From positions 1 through 25,681 of IMG/VR virus record IMGVR_UViG_3300042937_000010: a DNA stretch of 25,681 bases; one strand, 5' to 3'. This stretch comes from a virus. The position numbers and the translations under genes are program-made. Of the stretch, positions 1-6,767 are shown piece after piece (within the stretch, counting starts at the first letter, position 1; every line of letters starts with the position of its first letter). A model generated the notes under the pieces. It was not told where the DNA came from and searched no databases. It saw only the letters and a program-made list of their open reading frames with translations.

Positions 1-3
1 TAA

Positions 4-1989
4 TTGAGTGTGCCATACAAACAGATCATCACGATCGATTTCGAGACCTACTGGGACACCAAGGAAGGTTATACGATTAAAAAGATGACAACCGAGGAGT
101 ACGTACGTGACCCAAGATTCAAAGCATTTGGAGCCTGCATCCATGAGTACGGATCAGACAAACCAACCCAGTGGTACAGAGGAGACGAGCTTCCTAGAAT
201 CCTGGCTTGTTATCCTCAGTCTACTACTGCTGTTCTGGCTCATAACGCTCAGTTCGATATATCTATATTGGAGTGGGTATATGACTGGCATCCAAGCTTT
301 ATCTTTGATTCTCTCTCCATGGCTCGTGCTCTTAGGGGCGTGGAGGTTGGTAACTCGCTGATGATATTGGCGCAAGCTTTCGGCCTGCCCCCCAAGGGCG
401 AAGCCATATACAAGACCGATGGCTACGCGGAACTCACACCAGCAATGGAGAAGGAGTTGGCCGACTACTGTGCGCACGATGTCTGGTTATGTGAACAGAT
501 CTTTACCCGCTTGGCTGTTGGCTATCCTTCGAAGGAGCTACGCCTCATCGACATGACTCTGAAGATGTACACCCGTGCGTGCCTTGAGCTTGACCCCAAC
601 ATGCTGACGGACGCCATACTAGATGAAAGAGAAAAACGTGAAGCCCTATTACAAAAGCTCGGCGTGGATGAAACTGCACTGGCATCGAACCCGCAGTTTG
701 CTGCACTACTTGCGAAACTCGATGTGGTTCCGCCAACCAAAGTCAGTAAGACGACTGGGAAGCAAACACTTGCCCTCGCTAAGAACGATGCCCTATTTCA
801 AGCGCTACTCAACGGTGAACGTGAAGACGTTGCCCTTCTATGTGAAGCGCGTCTTCGGGTTAAATCGACCACTGAGCGAACCCGTGCCCAAAGGTTCCTT
901 GACATCAGCAAGCGCGGAGCCTTGCCTGTCCCACTCTCCTACTATGGGGCGCAGACGGGTAGGTGGACGGCGAGTAAAGGTTCGGCCATCAACATGCAGA
1001 ACCTCAAGCGAGGCTCGTTCCTACGCAAAGCAATTATGGCTCCCGAGGGGCATCAACTCGTCGTCGGGGATCTCTCGCAGATTGAGCCGCGAGTACTTGC
1101 ATGGCTTTCAGATTACACAGACATGCTTGACATCTTCAAGGCTGGAGGCGACCCTTACGCCGCGTTCGGTGCGCAGATGTTTAACATACCCGGACTTAGT
1201 AAGGAAAGCCACCCTGACCTACGGCAGTCTGCGAAGAGCGCATTGCTCGGTTGCGGTTATGGGTTGGGGTGGGCAGCGTTCGCGTCACAACTTCTCACGG
1301 GATTTCTGGGGGCGCCACCGCAACGGTACGATTTGGGCTTTGCAAAGAAACTTGGTGTTACCCAAGCCATGGCGCAGAAGTTCCTCGACTGGGACGTGAA
1401 CGTTGAGAAGCTTCAAGAAATACCGCACACCTGTACAACCAAGGAGCTAGTCATCCACTGCCTAGCGGCCAAGGCCATCATCGACAAGTACAGGGCTACG
1501 GCTACGCCTGTGGTGGACTTCTGGAGTCTGAACACTGAGCTTATCCATGAGTCGCTGTACAAGGGTAAGGAGTACAAGCACAAGTGTTTGACGTACCGCA
1601 AGGGGGAGATCGAGTTGCCATCAGGTATGAAGCTGTTGTACCCTGACCTCAACATCAGGCGATTCAAAGATCCGGCCACAAATAAAGAGCAAACAGAGTG
1701 GACATACGGGCCAGATCGTACTAAAATATATGCAGGAAAAATAACCAACAATGTCACGCAGGGCGTAGCGAGATGCGTGATGACTGATGGGATGGTGCGT
1801 ACTGCAAAGAGATACTTTGTGGCGGGAACAGTGCATGACGAGCAGATCGTTGTGGTTCCTGATGCAGAGGTGCAAGAAGCTAAGACTTGGGTCTTGGCTC
1901 AAATGACTATGGAGCCGCCCTATATGCAGGGCATTCCATTGGACGCTGACGGTGGCGCGCACCGTAGGTATGGGTTAGCAAAAAACTAA
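4..1989 (+). CDS. Family A DNA polymerase with 3'-5' exonuclease
   Basis: This is the phage replicative DNA polymerase. The N-terminal proofreading exonuclease has D12/E14 (DFET), N81/D85 (HNAQFD) and Y155/D159 (YCAHD). The polymerase domain has motif A with D356 and E361 (GDLSQIEPRVLA), the O-helix R407, K411, Y419, G420 (RQSAKSALLGCGYG), and motif C H611-D612-E613. All catalytic residues are present. There is no 5' nuclease domain, as is usual for phage PolA of about 600-700 residues. The residue equivalent to Klenow F762 is Leu415. The start shown is TTG at 4, directly after an in-frame TAA at 1-3; GTG at 10 is an alternative, and the upstream ribosome site is outside the window. It heads a packed run of replication genes and is followed 8 bases later by the zincin gene. 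The function is very secure; the exact start is not. Confidence 0.96.
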   Translation: MSVPYKQIITIDFETYWDTKEGYTIKKMTTEEYVRDPRFKAFGACIHEYGSDKPTQWYRGDELPRILACYPQSTTAVLAHNAQFDISILEWVYDWHPSFIFDSLSMARALRGVEVGNSLMILAQAFGLPPKGEAIYKTDGYAELTPAMEKELADYCAHDVWLCEQIFTRLAVGYPSKELRLIDMTLKMYTRACLELDPNMLTDAILDEREKREALLQKLGVDETALASNPQFAALLAKLDVVPPTKVSKTTGKQTLALAKNDALFQALLNGEREDVALLCEARLRVKSTTERTRAQRFLDISKRGALPVPLSYYGAQTGRWTASKGSAINMQNLKRGSFLRKAIMAPEGHQLVVGDLSQIEPRVLAWLSDYTDMLDIFKAGGDPYAAFGAQMFNIPGLSKESHPDLRQSAKSALLGCGYGLGWAAFASQLLTGFLGAPPQRYDLGFAKKLGVTQAMAQKFLDWDVNVEKLQEIPHTCTTKELVIHCLAAKAIIDKYRATATPVVDFWSLNTELIHESLYKGKEYKHKCLTYRKGEIELPSGMKLLYPDLNIRRFKDPATNKEQTEWTYGPDRTKIYAGKITNNVTQGVARCVMTDGMVRTAKRYFVAGTVHDEQIVVVPDAEVQEAKTWVLAQMTMEPPYMQGIPLDADGGAHRRYGLAKN

Positions 1990-1997
1990 GGAGAAGA

Positions 1998-2303
1998 ATG
2001 AAGTTACCAACAAGAATGAGAGTCGGCAGAAAGTGGTACAGCGTGGAGGTGGTGGAAGCCATGCTCCACCGCAAGGACATGGGGCGCACGTTCTACCCAG
2101 AGCAGTGCATCCGTCTTGGCAAAGCAAGCAACATCACTGGACGTAAGTTTACCAAAGATGAACTGGCCGACACATTTTGGCACGAGGTGGTACACGCCAT
2201 ATTGGAGGACATGGGACAGCATGACCTTAACAACAACGAGGCGTTCGTTACCCAGTTTGCCAACCGATTAACAGTAGCCATCAGAACAGCGAAGTTCGAA
2301 TGA
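1998..2303 (+). CDS. Small HExxH metalloprotease-like protein (zincin)
   Basis: This 101-residue protein has the zinc-protease signature HEVVH at residues 62-66 inside a helix (DTFWHEVVHAIL). A possible third ligand is E81 in NNNEAFV. The arrangement resembles the minimal SprT/ImmA-like phage zincins, which are shorter than cellular SprT and usually lack its zinc ribbon. No ribbon is seen here either. A clear AAGGAG ribosome site lies at about 1987-1992. The end overlaps the next gene as ATGA, so the two are probably translationally coupled. The position between the DNA polymerase and a RecB-like nuclease suggests a role near replication, perhaps cleavage of a DNA-bound or host regulatory protein; that is inference. 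The substrate is unknown. Confidence 0.8.
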   Translation: MKLPTRMRVGRKWYSVEVVEAMLHRKDMGRTFYPEQCIRLGKASNITGRKFTKDELADTFWHEVVHAILEDMGQHDLNNNEAFVTQFANRLTVAIRTAKFE

Positions 2304-2965
2304 AAAAACCAGCATGGTCACACAGCAGCCTAAAAGATTTTGAGGGCTGTCAGCGCAGGTATCACGAGGTCAAGGTCTTGAAGAAGTACCCCTTCCAAGA
2401 GACTGAGGCCACGCGTTACGGCAATCAGGTACATCAGGCCATCGAGGACTACATCAGGGACAAGAAGCCGATACCGCCTGAGTATGCGCAGTTCCAGCCT
2501 GTAGTGGACGCCATGTTAGGGAAGTCAGGCAGGGCGCTTGCTGAGTACGAGATGGCATTAACGGTGGACTTACGCCCTACCAACTGGAAGTCCCCTGACG
2601 TTTGGGTTCGAGGCATTGCCGACATCCTGATCGTTAACGATGACAACCTGACCGCATGGGTGGGAGATTGGAAGACAGGCAACAACAAGTACCCCGACAG
2701 GGATCAGCTTGTACTGATGTCACTCATGGTCTTCGCTCACTTCCCCCACATCCGCAAGGTTAACTCTGCGTTGCTGTTCATTGTCAAAGATGATATGGTC
2801 AAGATGCAGATGACACGCGATCAAGCTGAAGCCTTCTGGTGGAAGTATCGTGAGCGTACTGCGCGTCTCGAAGCATGCTTTGAGAACGATGTATGGAACC
2901 CCAATCAAACCCCACTTTGCGGATGGTGTCAGGTCACCGGATGCGAGTTCAACCCTAAACATTAG
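2300..2965 (+). CDS. Cas4/RecB-like PD-(D/E)XK nuclease with probable Fe-S cluster
   Basis: The 221-residue protein matches the single-domain RecB/Cas4-type exonuclease pattern. H45 lies in the GNQVHQAIED helix, D108 in RGIADIL, D123 and K125 in GDWKTG, and Q136 in the following DQLVL helix; these are the metal-binding and catalytic positions of the family. One cysteine lies near the N-terminus (C17, FEGCQRRY) and three near the C-terminus (C207, C210, C215, LCGWCQVTGC), the typical layout of a four-cysteine 4Fe-4S clasp in Cas4 and AddB-type nucleases. The ATG overlaps the previous stop (ATGA). In a phage replication block such an enzyme most likely trims DNA ends for recombination or degrades host DNA. 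No Cas1, Cas2 or repeat array is present, so a CRISPR role is not supported. Confidence 0.85.
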   Translation: MKKPAWSHSSLKDFEGCQRRYHEVKVLKKYPFQETEATRYGNQVHQAIEDYIRDKKPIPPEYAQFQPVVDAMLGKSGRALAEYEMALTVDLRPTNWKSPDVWVRGIADILIVNDDNLTAWVGDWKTGNNKYPDRDQLVLMSLMVFAHFPHIRKVNSALLFIVKDDMVKMQMTRDQAEAFWWKYRERTARLEACFENDVWNPNQTPLCGWCQVTGCEFNPKH

Positions 2966-2970
2966 GAGTA

Positions 2971-3213
2971 ATGATGACACAGACCAACGGCAAGCGTGAC
3001 TACAAACACGCCTACAAACTGCAAAAGAAAACAGGCGAGACAGCCGATCAAGTCGAACGTCAGAAAGCTCGTAGAGCCTATGACAAGAAAGGTGTTGAGC
3101 GTACAGGCAAGGACATCGATCACATCAAACCGCTACGTGCGGGAGGTAAGTCAGTAACAGGCAATACCCGCCTCCGTAGTAAGAGCGCCAACCAGAGCGA
3201 CAACGGAAAATAA
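2971..3213 (+). CDS. Small HNH endonuclease-like protein
   Basis: This 80-residue, very basic protein ends in a degenerate HNH signature: D50-H51 in GKDIDHIKPLRAGG, N65 in TGNTRLRS, and N74 in SANQSDNGK. The DHxxPL...GG...NxR...N order is that of compact phage HNH proteins without the zinc-binding cysteines. The last catalytic position, usually His or Asn, would be N74. An AGGAG ribosome site at 2964-2968 serves ATG 2971 or the adjacent ATG 2974. It sits between the nuclease and the helicase and is probably co-transcribed with them. It could be a DNA nickase or a free-standing homing-type nuclease; its activity cannot be judged from sequence. The N-terminal half is Lys/Arg-rich and probably contacts DNA. 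Confidence 0.7.
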   Translation: MMTQTNGKRDYKHAYKLQKKTGETADQVERQKARRAYDKKGVERTGKDIDHIKPLRAGGKSVTGNTRLRSKSANQSDNGK

Positions 3214-3228
3214 TAGCTTGGAGAAGCA

Positions 3229-4788
3229 ATGGAAATCGTAGAAGACAGAGCACTTATCTTACGCACAAGGAACCCGCACAAATACAAAGTCATACCCAAA
3301 CACAAGATCATCGAGCGCATGGATGGTGGCTACGATGTGGCAGTGTATTGGGGGCTTGATGAAGCGCGGGTGTTGCGTAACCTAGGTGTTAAAAATGTAC
3401 CATCGCCTATCACTAGGCGCTATGACTGGCCGGGGCGTTACACACCCATGGCGCATCAGATTGAGACGTCCGCGTTCTTAACGCTGTGCAGGAGAGCCTT
3501 CGTGTTCTCGGAACCCGGCACTGGCAAGACTTTGTCAGCACTGTGGGCGGCTGACTACCTGATGAAGCTAGGCAAGGTGCGTAGGGTTCTCATCCTGTGC
3601 CCCCTGTCGATCATGCACAGCGCATGGATGGGCGACATCAACAACAGCATCATTCATCGCTCGGCAGTTATCGCGCACCATCCTCAAGCTAGTCGGCGCA
3701 TCGAGATGATTCAGCGAGATTACGAAATTGTAATCACGAACTACGAAGGCTTGAACCTGATTGCCGAAGAGGTGGCCAACGATGGACGCTTTGATCTTGT
3801 GATCGTGGACGAGGCAAACGCCTACAAGACCATCACAACCAAACGCTGGAAGTCTCTGGCATCGATCCTGAACCCTAACACCTACCTGTGGATGATGACA
3901 GGAACGCCGGCATCGCAGTCGCCTGTGGATGCGTACGGCTTGGCAAAATTAGTCAACCCCGAAGGTGTGCCCAAGTTCTTCACGGCATGGCGCGATCAGG
4001 TCATGAACAAGGTAACGATGTTCAAGTGGGCGGCCAAGCTCGATGCCAAGGAAAGAGTACACGAAGCCTTGCAACCCGCGATACGCTACACCAAAGCACA
4101 GTGCCTAGACTTACCGCCAGTGATTACCATGACCCGAGAGGTAGCCCTGACACCACAGCAGAAGAAGTACTACGATCTCTTGAAAGAGCGCATGCTTGTG
4201 CAGGCCGCAGGAGAGACCATCACGGCAGTCAATGCCGCCGCTGGTGTGAGTAAGCTCTTGCAGATCAGTTGTGGTGCAGCTTACACAGACGACAAGGAAG
4301 TGGTTGAGTTTGACTCAGCGCCTAGGCTTGCTGTACTGGAGGAGATACTGGAGGAGACTGCTCGCAAGGTCATCATCTTTGCTCTGTTCCGAAGCACCAT
4401 CGACACTATCAGCAGATACCTCACCAAAAAGGGTATTGTCAATGAGTGTATTCATGGAGACATCACACCAAGCAAACGCGGTCAGACCATCAATCGCTTT
4501 CAGACAGAGCCAGACCCTAGGGTATTGGTGATGCAGCCTGCGGCATCTGCGCACGGCATCACGCTGACTGCCGCTGACACTGTGGTGTTCTATGGGCCAC
4601 TCATGAGCGTGGAGCAGTACATCCAGTGCTGTGCCCGTGCTGACCGCAAGGGGCAAGACTCAGACAAGGTAACTGTGATTCACATTCAGGGTAGCCCGAT
4701 TGAGAAGCGCATGTTCGATGTACTGGAAGGTAAAGTTAGTGACAACACACTTCTTACCGATATGTTCGAAACTGAAATTAAATCTTGA
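3229..4788 (+). CDS. SNF2-family DEAD/DEAH-box helicase/ATPase
   Basis: The 519-residue protein has the two RecA-like lobes of superfamily 2. Motif I is EPGTGKT at residues 95-101, motif II is the variant DEAN at 194-197, and motif III is TGTP at 224-227. The C-terminal lobe carries an AHGITLTAADTVVFYGP motif V region and motif VI QCCARADRKGQ at 466-476 with arginine fingers R470 and R473. The QxxARADRxGQ signature and the overall size fit phage SNF2-like helicases, which translocate on duplex DNA and may displace proteins or aid replication restart. A GGAG ribosome site lies before ATG 3229. The final codons lie just before a 72-base gap. Direct substrate and partners are unknown; proximity to polymerase, nuclease and primase supports a replication or recombination role. 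Confidence 0.92.
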   Translation: MEIVEDRALILRTRNPHKYKVIPKHKIIERMDGGYDVAVYWGLDEARVLRNLGVKNVPSPITRRYDWPGRYTPMAHQIETSAFLTLCRRAFVFSEPGTGKTLSALWAADYLMKLGKVRRVLILCPLSIMHSAWMGDINNSIIHRSAVIAHHPQASRRIEMIQRDYEIVITNYEGLNLIAEEVANDGRFDLVIVDEANAYKTITTKRWKSLASILNPNTYLWMMTGTPASQSPVDAYGLAKLVNPEGVPKFFTAWRDQVMNKVTMFKWAAKLDAKERVHEALQPAIRYTKAQCLDLPPVITMTREVALTPQQKKYYDLLKERMLVQAAGETITAVNAAAGVSKLLQISCGAAYTDDKEVVEFDSAPRLAVLEEILEETARKVIIFALFRSTIDTISRYLTKKGIVNECIHGDITPSKRGQTINRFQTEPDPRVLVMQPAASAHGITLTAADTVVFYGPLMSVEQYIQCCARADRKGQDSDKVTVIHIQGSPIEKRMFDVLEGKVSDNTLLTDMFETEIKS

Positions 4789-4796
4789 AAGGGGTA

Positions 4797-4824
4797 TTGC
4801 AACGATTAAATTTACATGTACACT
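4797..4824 (+). promoter_or_regulatory. Weak candidate sigma70-type promoter
   Basis: The 72-base gap after the helicase gene holds TTGCAA (4797-4802) and TACACT (4819-4824), separated by 16 bases. Each matches the sigma70 consensus at four of six positions. The gap is AT-rich compared with its neighbours and is the first real break in the + strand run, so an internal promoter for the downstream genes is plausible. The match alone is weak. Confidence 0.3.
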
Positions 4825-4860
4825 GTCCAACCTTAGACAAATAATTAAACAGGAGAAGCA

Positions 4861-5262
4861 ATGGAAGAAGAAGCCGTACCGTTAGACAAGCTGGTAAAAA
4901 TCTACCGCAAGCTACGTACACGCATGACCGAACTGACCCAAGAGTACGACACCCAAGCGGAAGTACTTAAAGGCCAACAGGACGAGATCAAGAATGCGAT
5001 CAAAGAGCAGATGAAGGCCATGGGGGTCACATCTGTACGCACTACCGAGGGCACGGCAGTTATGTCCGTGAAGACTCGTTACTACACACAAGACTGGGAC
5101 TCGTTCAAGAAATTTATGATCGAGCATGAGGCCGTGGACTTGTTAGAAAAGCGGATTGCGCAACTCAACATGGCGCAGTTCTTGGAAGAAAACCCCGGGG
5201 TCGTACCGCCCGGTCTGAATTCAACATCTGAGTTCGACATCTCTGTACGCAAACCAACTTAA
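4861..5262 (+). CDS. Gp157-like coiled-coil phage protein
   Basis: The 133-residue protein begins with a charged helical segment (about residues 8-55) of alternating Lys/Glu/Gln/Leu that should form a coiled coil. A short beta-hairpin region follows (GVTSVRTTEGTAVMSVKTRYY, about 55-75), then a second helical part and a C-terminal strand (STSEFDISVRKP). A long helix followed by a GxxSVxTxxGxxxxS strand pair is the style of siphovirus Gp157-like proteins, which are common in phage replication regions and of poorly known function. Family membership is judged by eye. An AGGAG ribosome site (4852-4856) precedes ATG 4861. The stop codon abuts the next reading frame, so it is likely co-expressed with the putative ssDNA-binding protein. 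Confidence 0.7.
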   Translation: MEEEAVPLDKLVKIYRKLRTRMTELTQEYDTQAEVLKGQQDEIKNAIKEQMKAMGVTSVRTTEGTAVMSVKTRYYTQDWDSFKKFMIEHEAVDLLEKRIAQLNMAQFLEENPGVVPPGLNSTSEFDISVRKPT

Positions 5263-5264
5263 AT

Positions 5265-5270
5265 GGAAAA
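5265..5270 (+). promoter_or_regulatory. Ribosome site favouring the ATG at 5275
   Basis: GGAAAA at 5265-5270 sits at a normal distance before ATG 5275. The in-frame ATG at 5263 has no purine-rich site upstream and only follows the previous stop codon directly (TAAATG). This favours 5275 as the start, although re-initiation at 5263 is possible. Confidence 0.4.
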
Positions 5271-5274
5271 CAAA

Positions 5275-6246
5275 ATGAGCAATATTGCAATGTTCAATCC
5301 CTCAAACGTTCCTGCTTTCGCTAAGAACGCAGAACTTTCTGCCACAACTTTGGCTTTGGCCGGTGGCGTTAACACCAGTGCAGGCATGAAGCGCGTCTCC
5401 ATCAAGGGTGGCGTGTTCCGTCTGCTGTCTGGTGGCAAGGAGATCGCATCGATCGAAGATCGTCACTTGGACGTGATCGTGGTCAAGGCGGCTCCCAAGG
5501 TCAGCCGTATCTTCTACGCTGGCTCCTACGACAAAGATGCGGCTGCAGCCGCCCCTGACTGCACTTCTGCTGATGGCGAGAAGCCCGATGCAGGCGTGAA
5601 GAACAAGCAGTCTTCAAGTTGCACCACATGCCCGCAGAACATCGCTGGGTCTGGCAATGGTCAAAGCCGTGCATGCCGCTACCAACAGCGCTTGGCTGTG
5701 GTCTTGGCTAACAACCCATCAGGTGATGTCTTGCAGGTCACCCTGCCTGCTACATCCATCTTTGGCAAGGAAGACGGCGAGAAGCGCCCACTGCAAGCCT
5801 ACGCTCGCTACATGGCGGCTCAGACTCCTCCTGTCAACTTGGATGCCATCGTGACTCGTATGAAGTTCGACACCAAGGCTGAGTCACCCAAGCTGATCTT
5901 TGCCCCTGTGCGTTGGTTGACTAATGACGAGTACGTAACAGCCGTTGAGCAGTCCAAGTCCACGGACGCTGAGAAGGCCGTGGCCATTACCCCTGCCGCC
6001 GCTGATGGCGTTGCCGCCCCTGCGCCTTTGGCTATTGAAGGCAAGCGTCCCATGGGTGCTATGCTTGATGAAGACGAGGCAGAAGCTATGGCCGAAGTCA
6101 AAGCCGCCAAGCCCAAGAAAGCCAAGGCCGTTGAGGTCGAGGCCGAAGAAGAACCCGAAGTGCGCAAAACCGCAACCAAGGTTGAGTCCGTCCCAGTTAA
6201 GAAAAACAAGCTGGCCGACATCGTTGCTGATTGGGACGATGAGTAA
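5275..6246 (+). CDS. Probable ssDNA-binding protein with Cys4 zinc site and acidic tail
   Basis: The protein has 323 residues from ATG 5275 (327 from ATG 5263). Its core up to about residue 215 is beta-rich and contains four spaced cysteines, C96, C116, C119 and C134 (PDCTS, CTTCPQN, RACRY), which could bind zinc. A low-complexity linker rich in Ala, Lys and Glu follows, and the protein ends in an acidic tail (IVADWDDE). A nucleic-acid-binding core, flexible linker and acidic C-terminus recall SSB and T7 gp2.5, where the tail recruits replication partners. The position between helicase, primase and polymerase genes supports this role. No OB-fold can be proven by eye and I do not recognise a specific named family, so the function is inference; that it is a real gene is secure. 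Confidence 0.75.
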   Translation: MSNIAMFNPSNVPAFAKNAELSATTLALAGGVNTSAGMKRVSIKGGVFRLLSGGKEIASIEDRHLDVIVVKAAPKVSRIFYAGSYDKDAAAAAPDCTSADGEKPDAGVKNKQSSSCTTCPQNIAGSGNGQSRACRYQQRLAVVLANNPSGDVLQVTLPATSIFGKEDGEKRPLQAYARYMAAQTPPVNLDAIVTRMKFDTKAESPKLIFAPVRWLTNDEYVTAVEQSKSTDAEKAVAITPAAADGVAAPAPLAIEGKRPMGAMLDEDEAEAMAEVKAAKPKKAKAVEVEAEEEPEVRKTATKVESVPVKKNKLADIVADWDDE

Positions 6247-6253
6247 CTAAATC

Positions 6254-6309
6254 GGGGGGAACGCTGTGCAAAGGCTTTTTTAGCTTGCAGACGAGCAGTT
6301 AGTACCCCC
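6254..6309 (+). other. Structured intergenic leader (imperfect hairpin inside G/C-tract pair)
   Basis: The 73-base gap before the HTH gene has a run of six G (6254-6259) and a run of five C (6305-6309) that could pair. Between them lies an imperfect hairpin: the arm 6264-6276 pairs with 6282-6290 with two bulges, leaving a T5 loop. The T-tract is in the loop and not after the stem, so it is not a standard terminator. It could be a 5' leader structure or an operator region. Confidence 0.3.
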
Positions 6310-6319
6310 ACCTATACAC

Positions 6320-6613
6320 ATGGCCTACTCACAAAAAATCATTGACGAAGTAGCGAAGACACCCAAGTCTCTGGGCAACCAGCTTGGGCGTTGGGCGATC
6401 CACCATGACTTTCCGGTCACGAAGATTGCCTATGCGCTTGGCGTCTCTCGACAGACTGTCTACAACTGGTTTACAGGCACGGAAGTGTTTGTGGCCTATC
6501 GTGACCGCGTCGAATTCTTAACTCACATAATGAAGACCTCTCACTCAGCAGAAGAGGCATGGAGAAAAATATGTACGGAATACAACCTCAATCCCTCACC
6601 ACGCAAGAACTGA
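6320..6613 (+). CDS. Helix-turn-helix DNA-binding protein
   Basis: This 97-residue protein contains a helix-turn-helix of the Cro/XRE or Fis-like type at about residues 32-52 (VTKIAYALGVSRQTVYNWFTG). The typical Ala/Gly turn and the SRQTVYNW recognition helix are present. The short C-terminal helical part may dimerise. ATG 6320 has no Shine-Dalgarno sequence in the preceding bases, which are C-rich and potentially structured, so expression may be low or controlled. It overlaps the start of the next small gene by 43 bases. It is the only evident transcription regulator in the window and could act on the gap just upstream. The HTH call is strong; the regulated genes are unknown. Confidence 0.85.
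   Translation: MAYSQKIIDEVAKTPKSLGNQLGRWAIHHDFPVTKIAYALGVSRQTVYNWFTGTEVFVAYRDRVEFLTHIMKTSHSAEEAWRKICTEYNLNPSPRKN
6561..6564 (+). promoter_or_regulatory. Ribosome site setting the start at 6571
   Basis: GGAG at 6561-6564 lies six bases before ATG 6571, an ideal spacing. The in-frame ATG at 6559 overlaps this site and has only a poor upstream sequence. The start at 6571 is therefore preferred. Confidence 0.5.
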
Positions 6614-6753
6614 TTCGATTTGCCGAAGACATGGTGCACACGCCTGAAGGCTTGCCCAAGAACTGGCAGAGGGAGTTACTCAGCCGCCTTGCGGGTTACC
6701 CAGTCATGGAACGCCCCGCCACTACAGACGCACGACAACTCGAACTCTTCTGA
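6571..6753 (+). CDS. Small phage protein of unknown function
   Basis: This 60-residue protein (64 if the ATG at 6559 is used) starts within the 3' end of the HTH gene, in another frame, behind a good GGAG site. It is mostly helical and mildly acidic, with a segment LTTQELIRFAEDM followed by WQRELLSRLAGY, and ends in ELELF-like residues (RQLELF). The pattern of a short two-helix protein ahead of a primase gene is common in phages. The QLELF end resembles the sliding-clamp-binding motif QL(S/D)LF, so an interaction with the host beta clamp is a testable idea. I do not recognise a named family. It lies 14 bases before the primase-helicase gene. Confidence 0.65.
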   Translation: MYGIQPQSLTTQELIRFAEDMVHTPEGLPKNWQRELLSRLAGYPVMERPATTDARQLELF

Positions 6754-6767
6754 CCGCAAGGACTTAA

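Noticed and set aside
623-1399. 258-codon open frame in another frame of the polymerase gene
   Set aside because: Arg/Ser-rich with no domain, no good ribosome site, and lies wholly over conserved polymerase sequence. It is a shadow frame.
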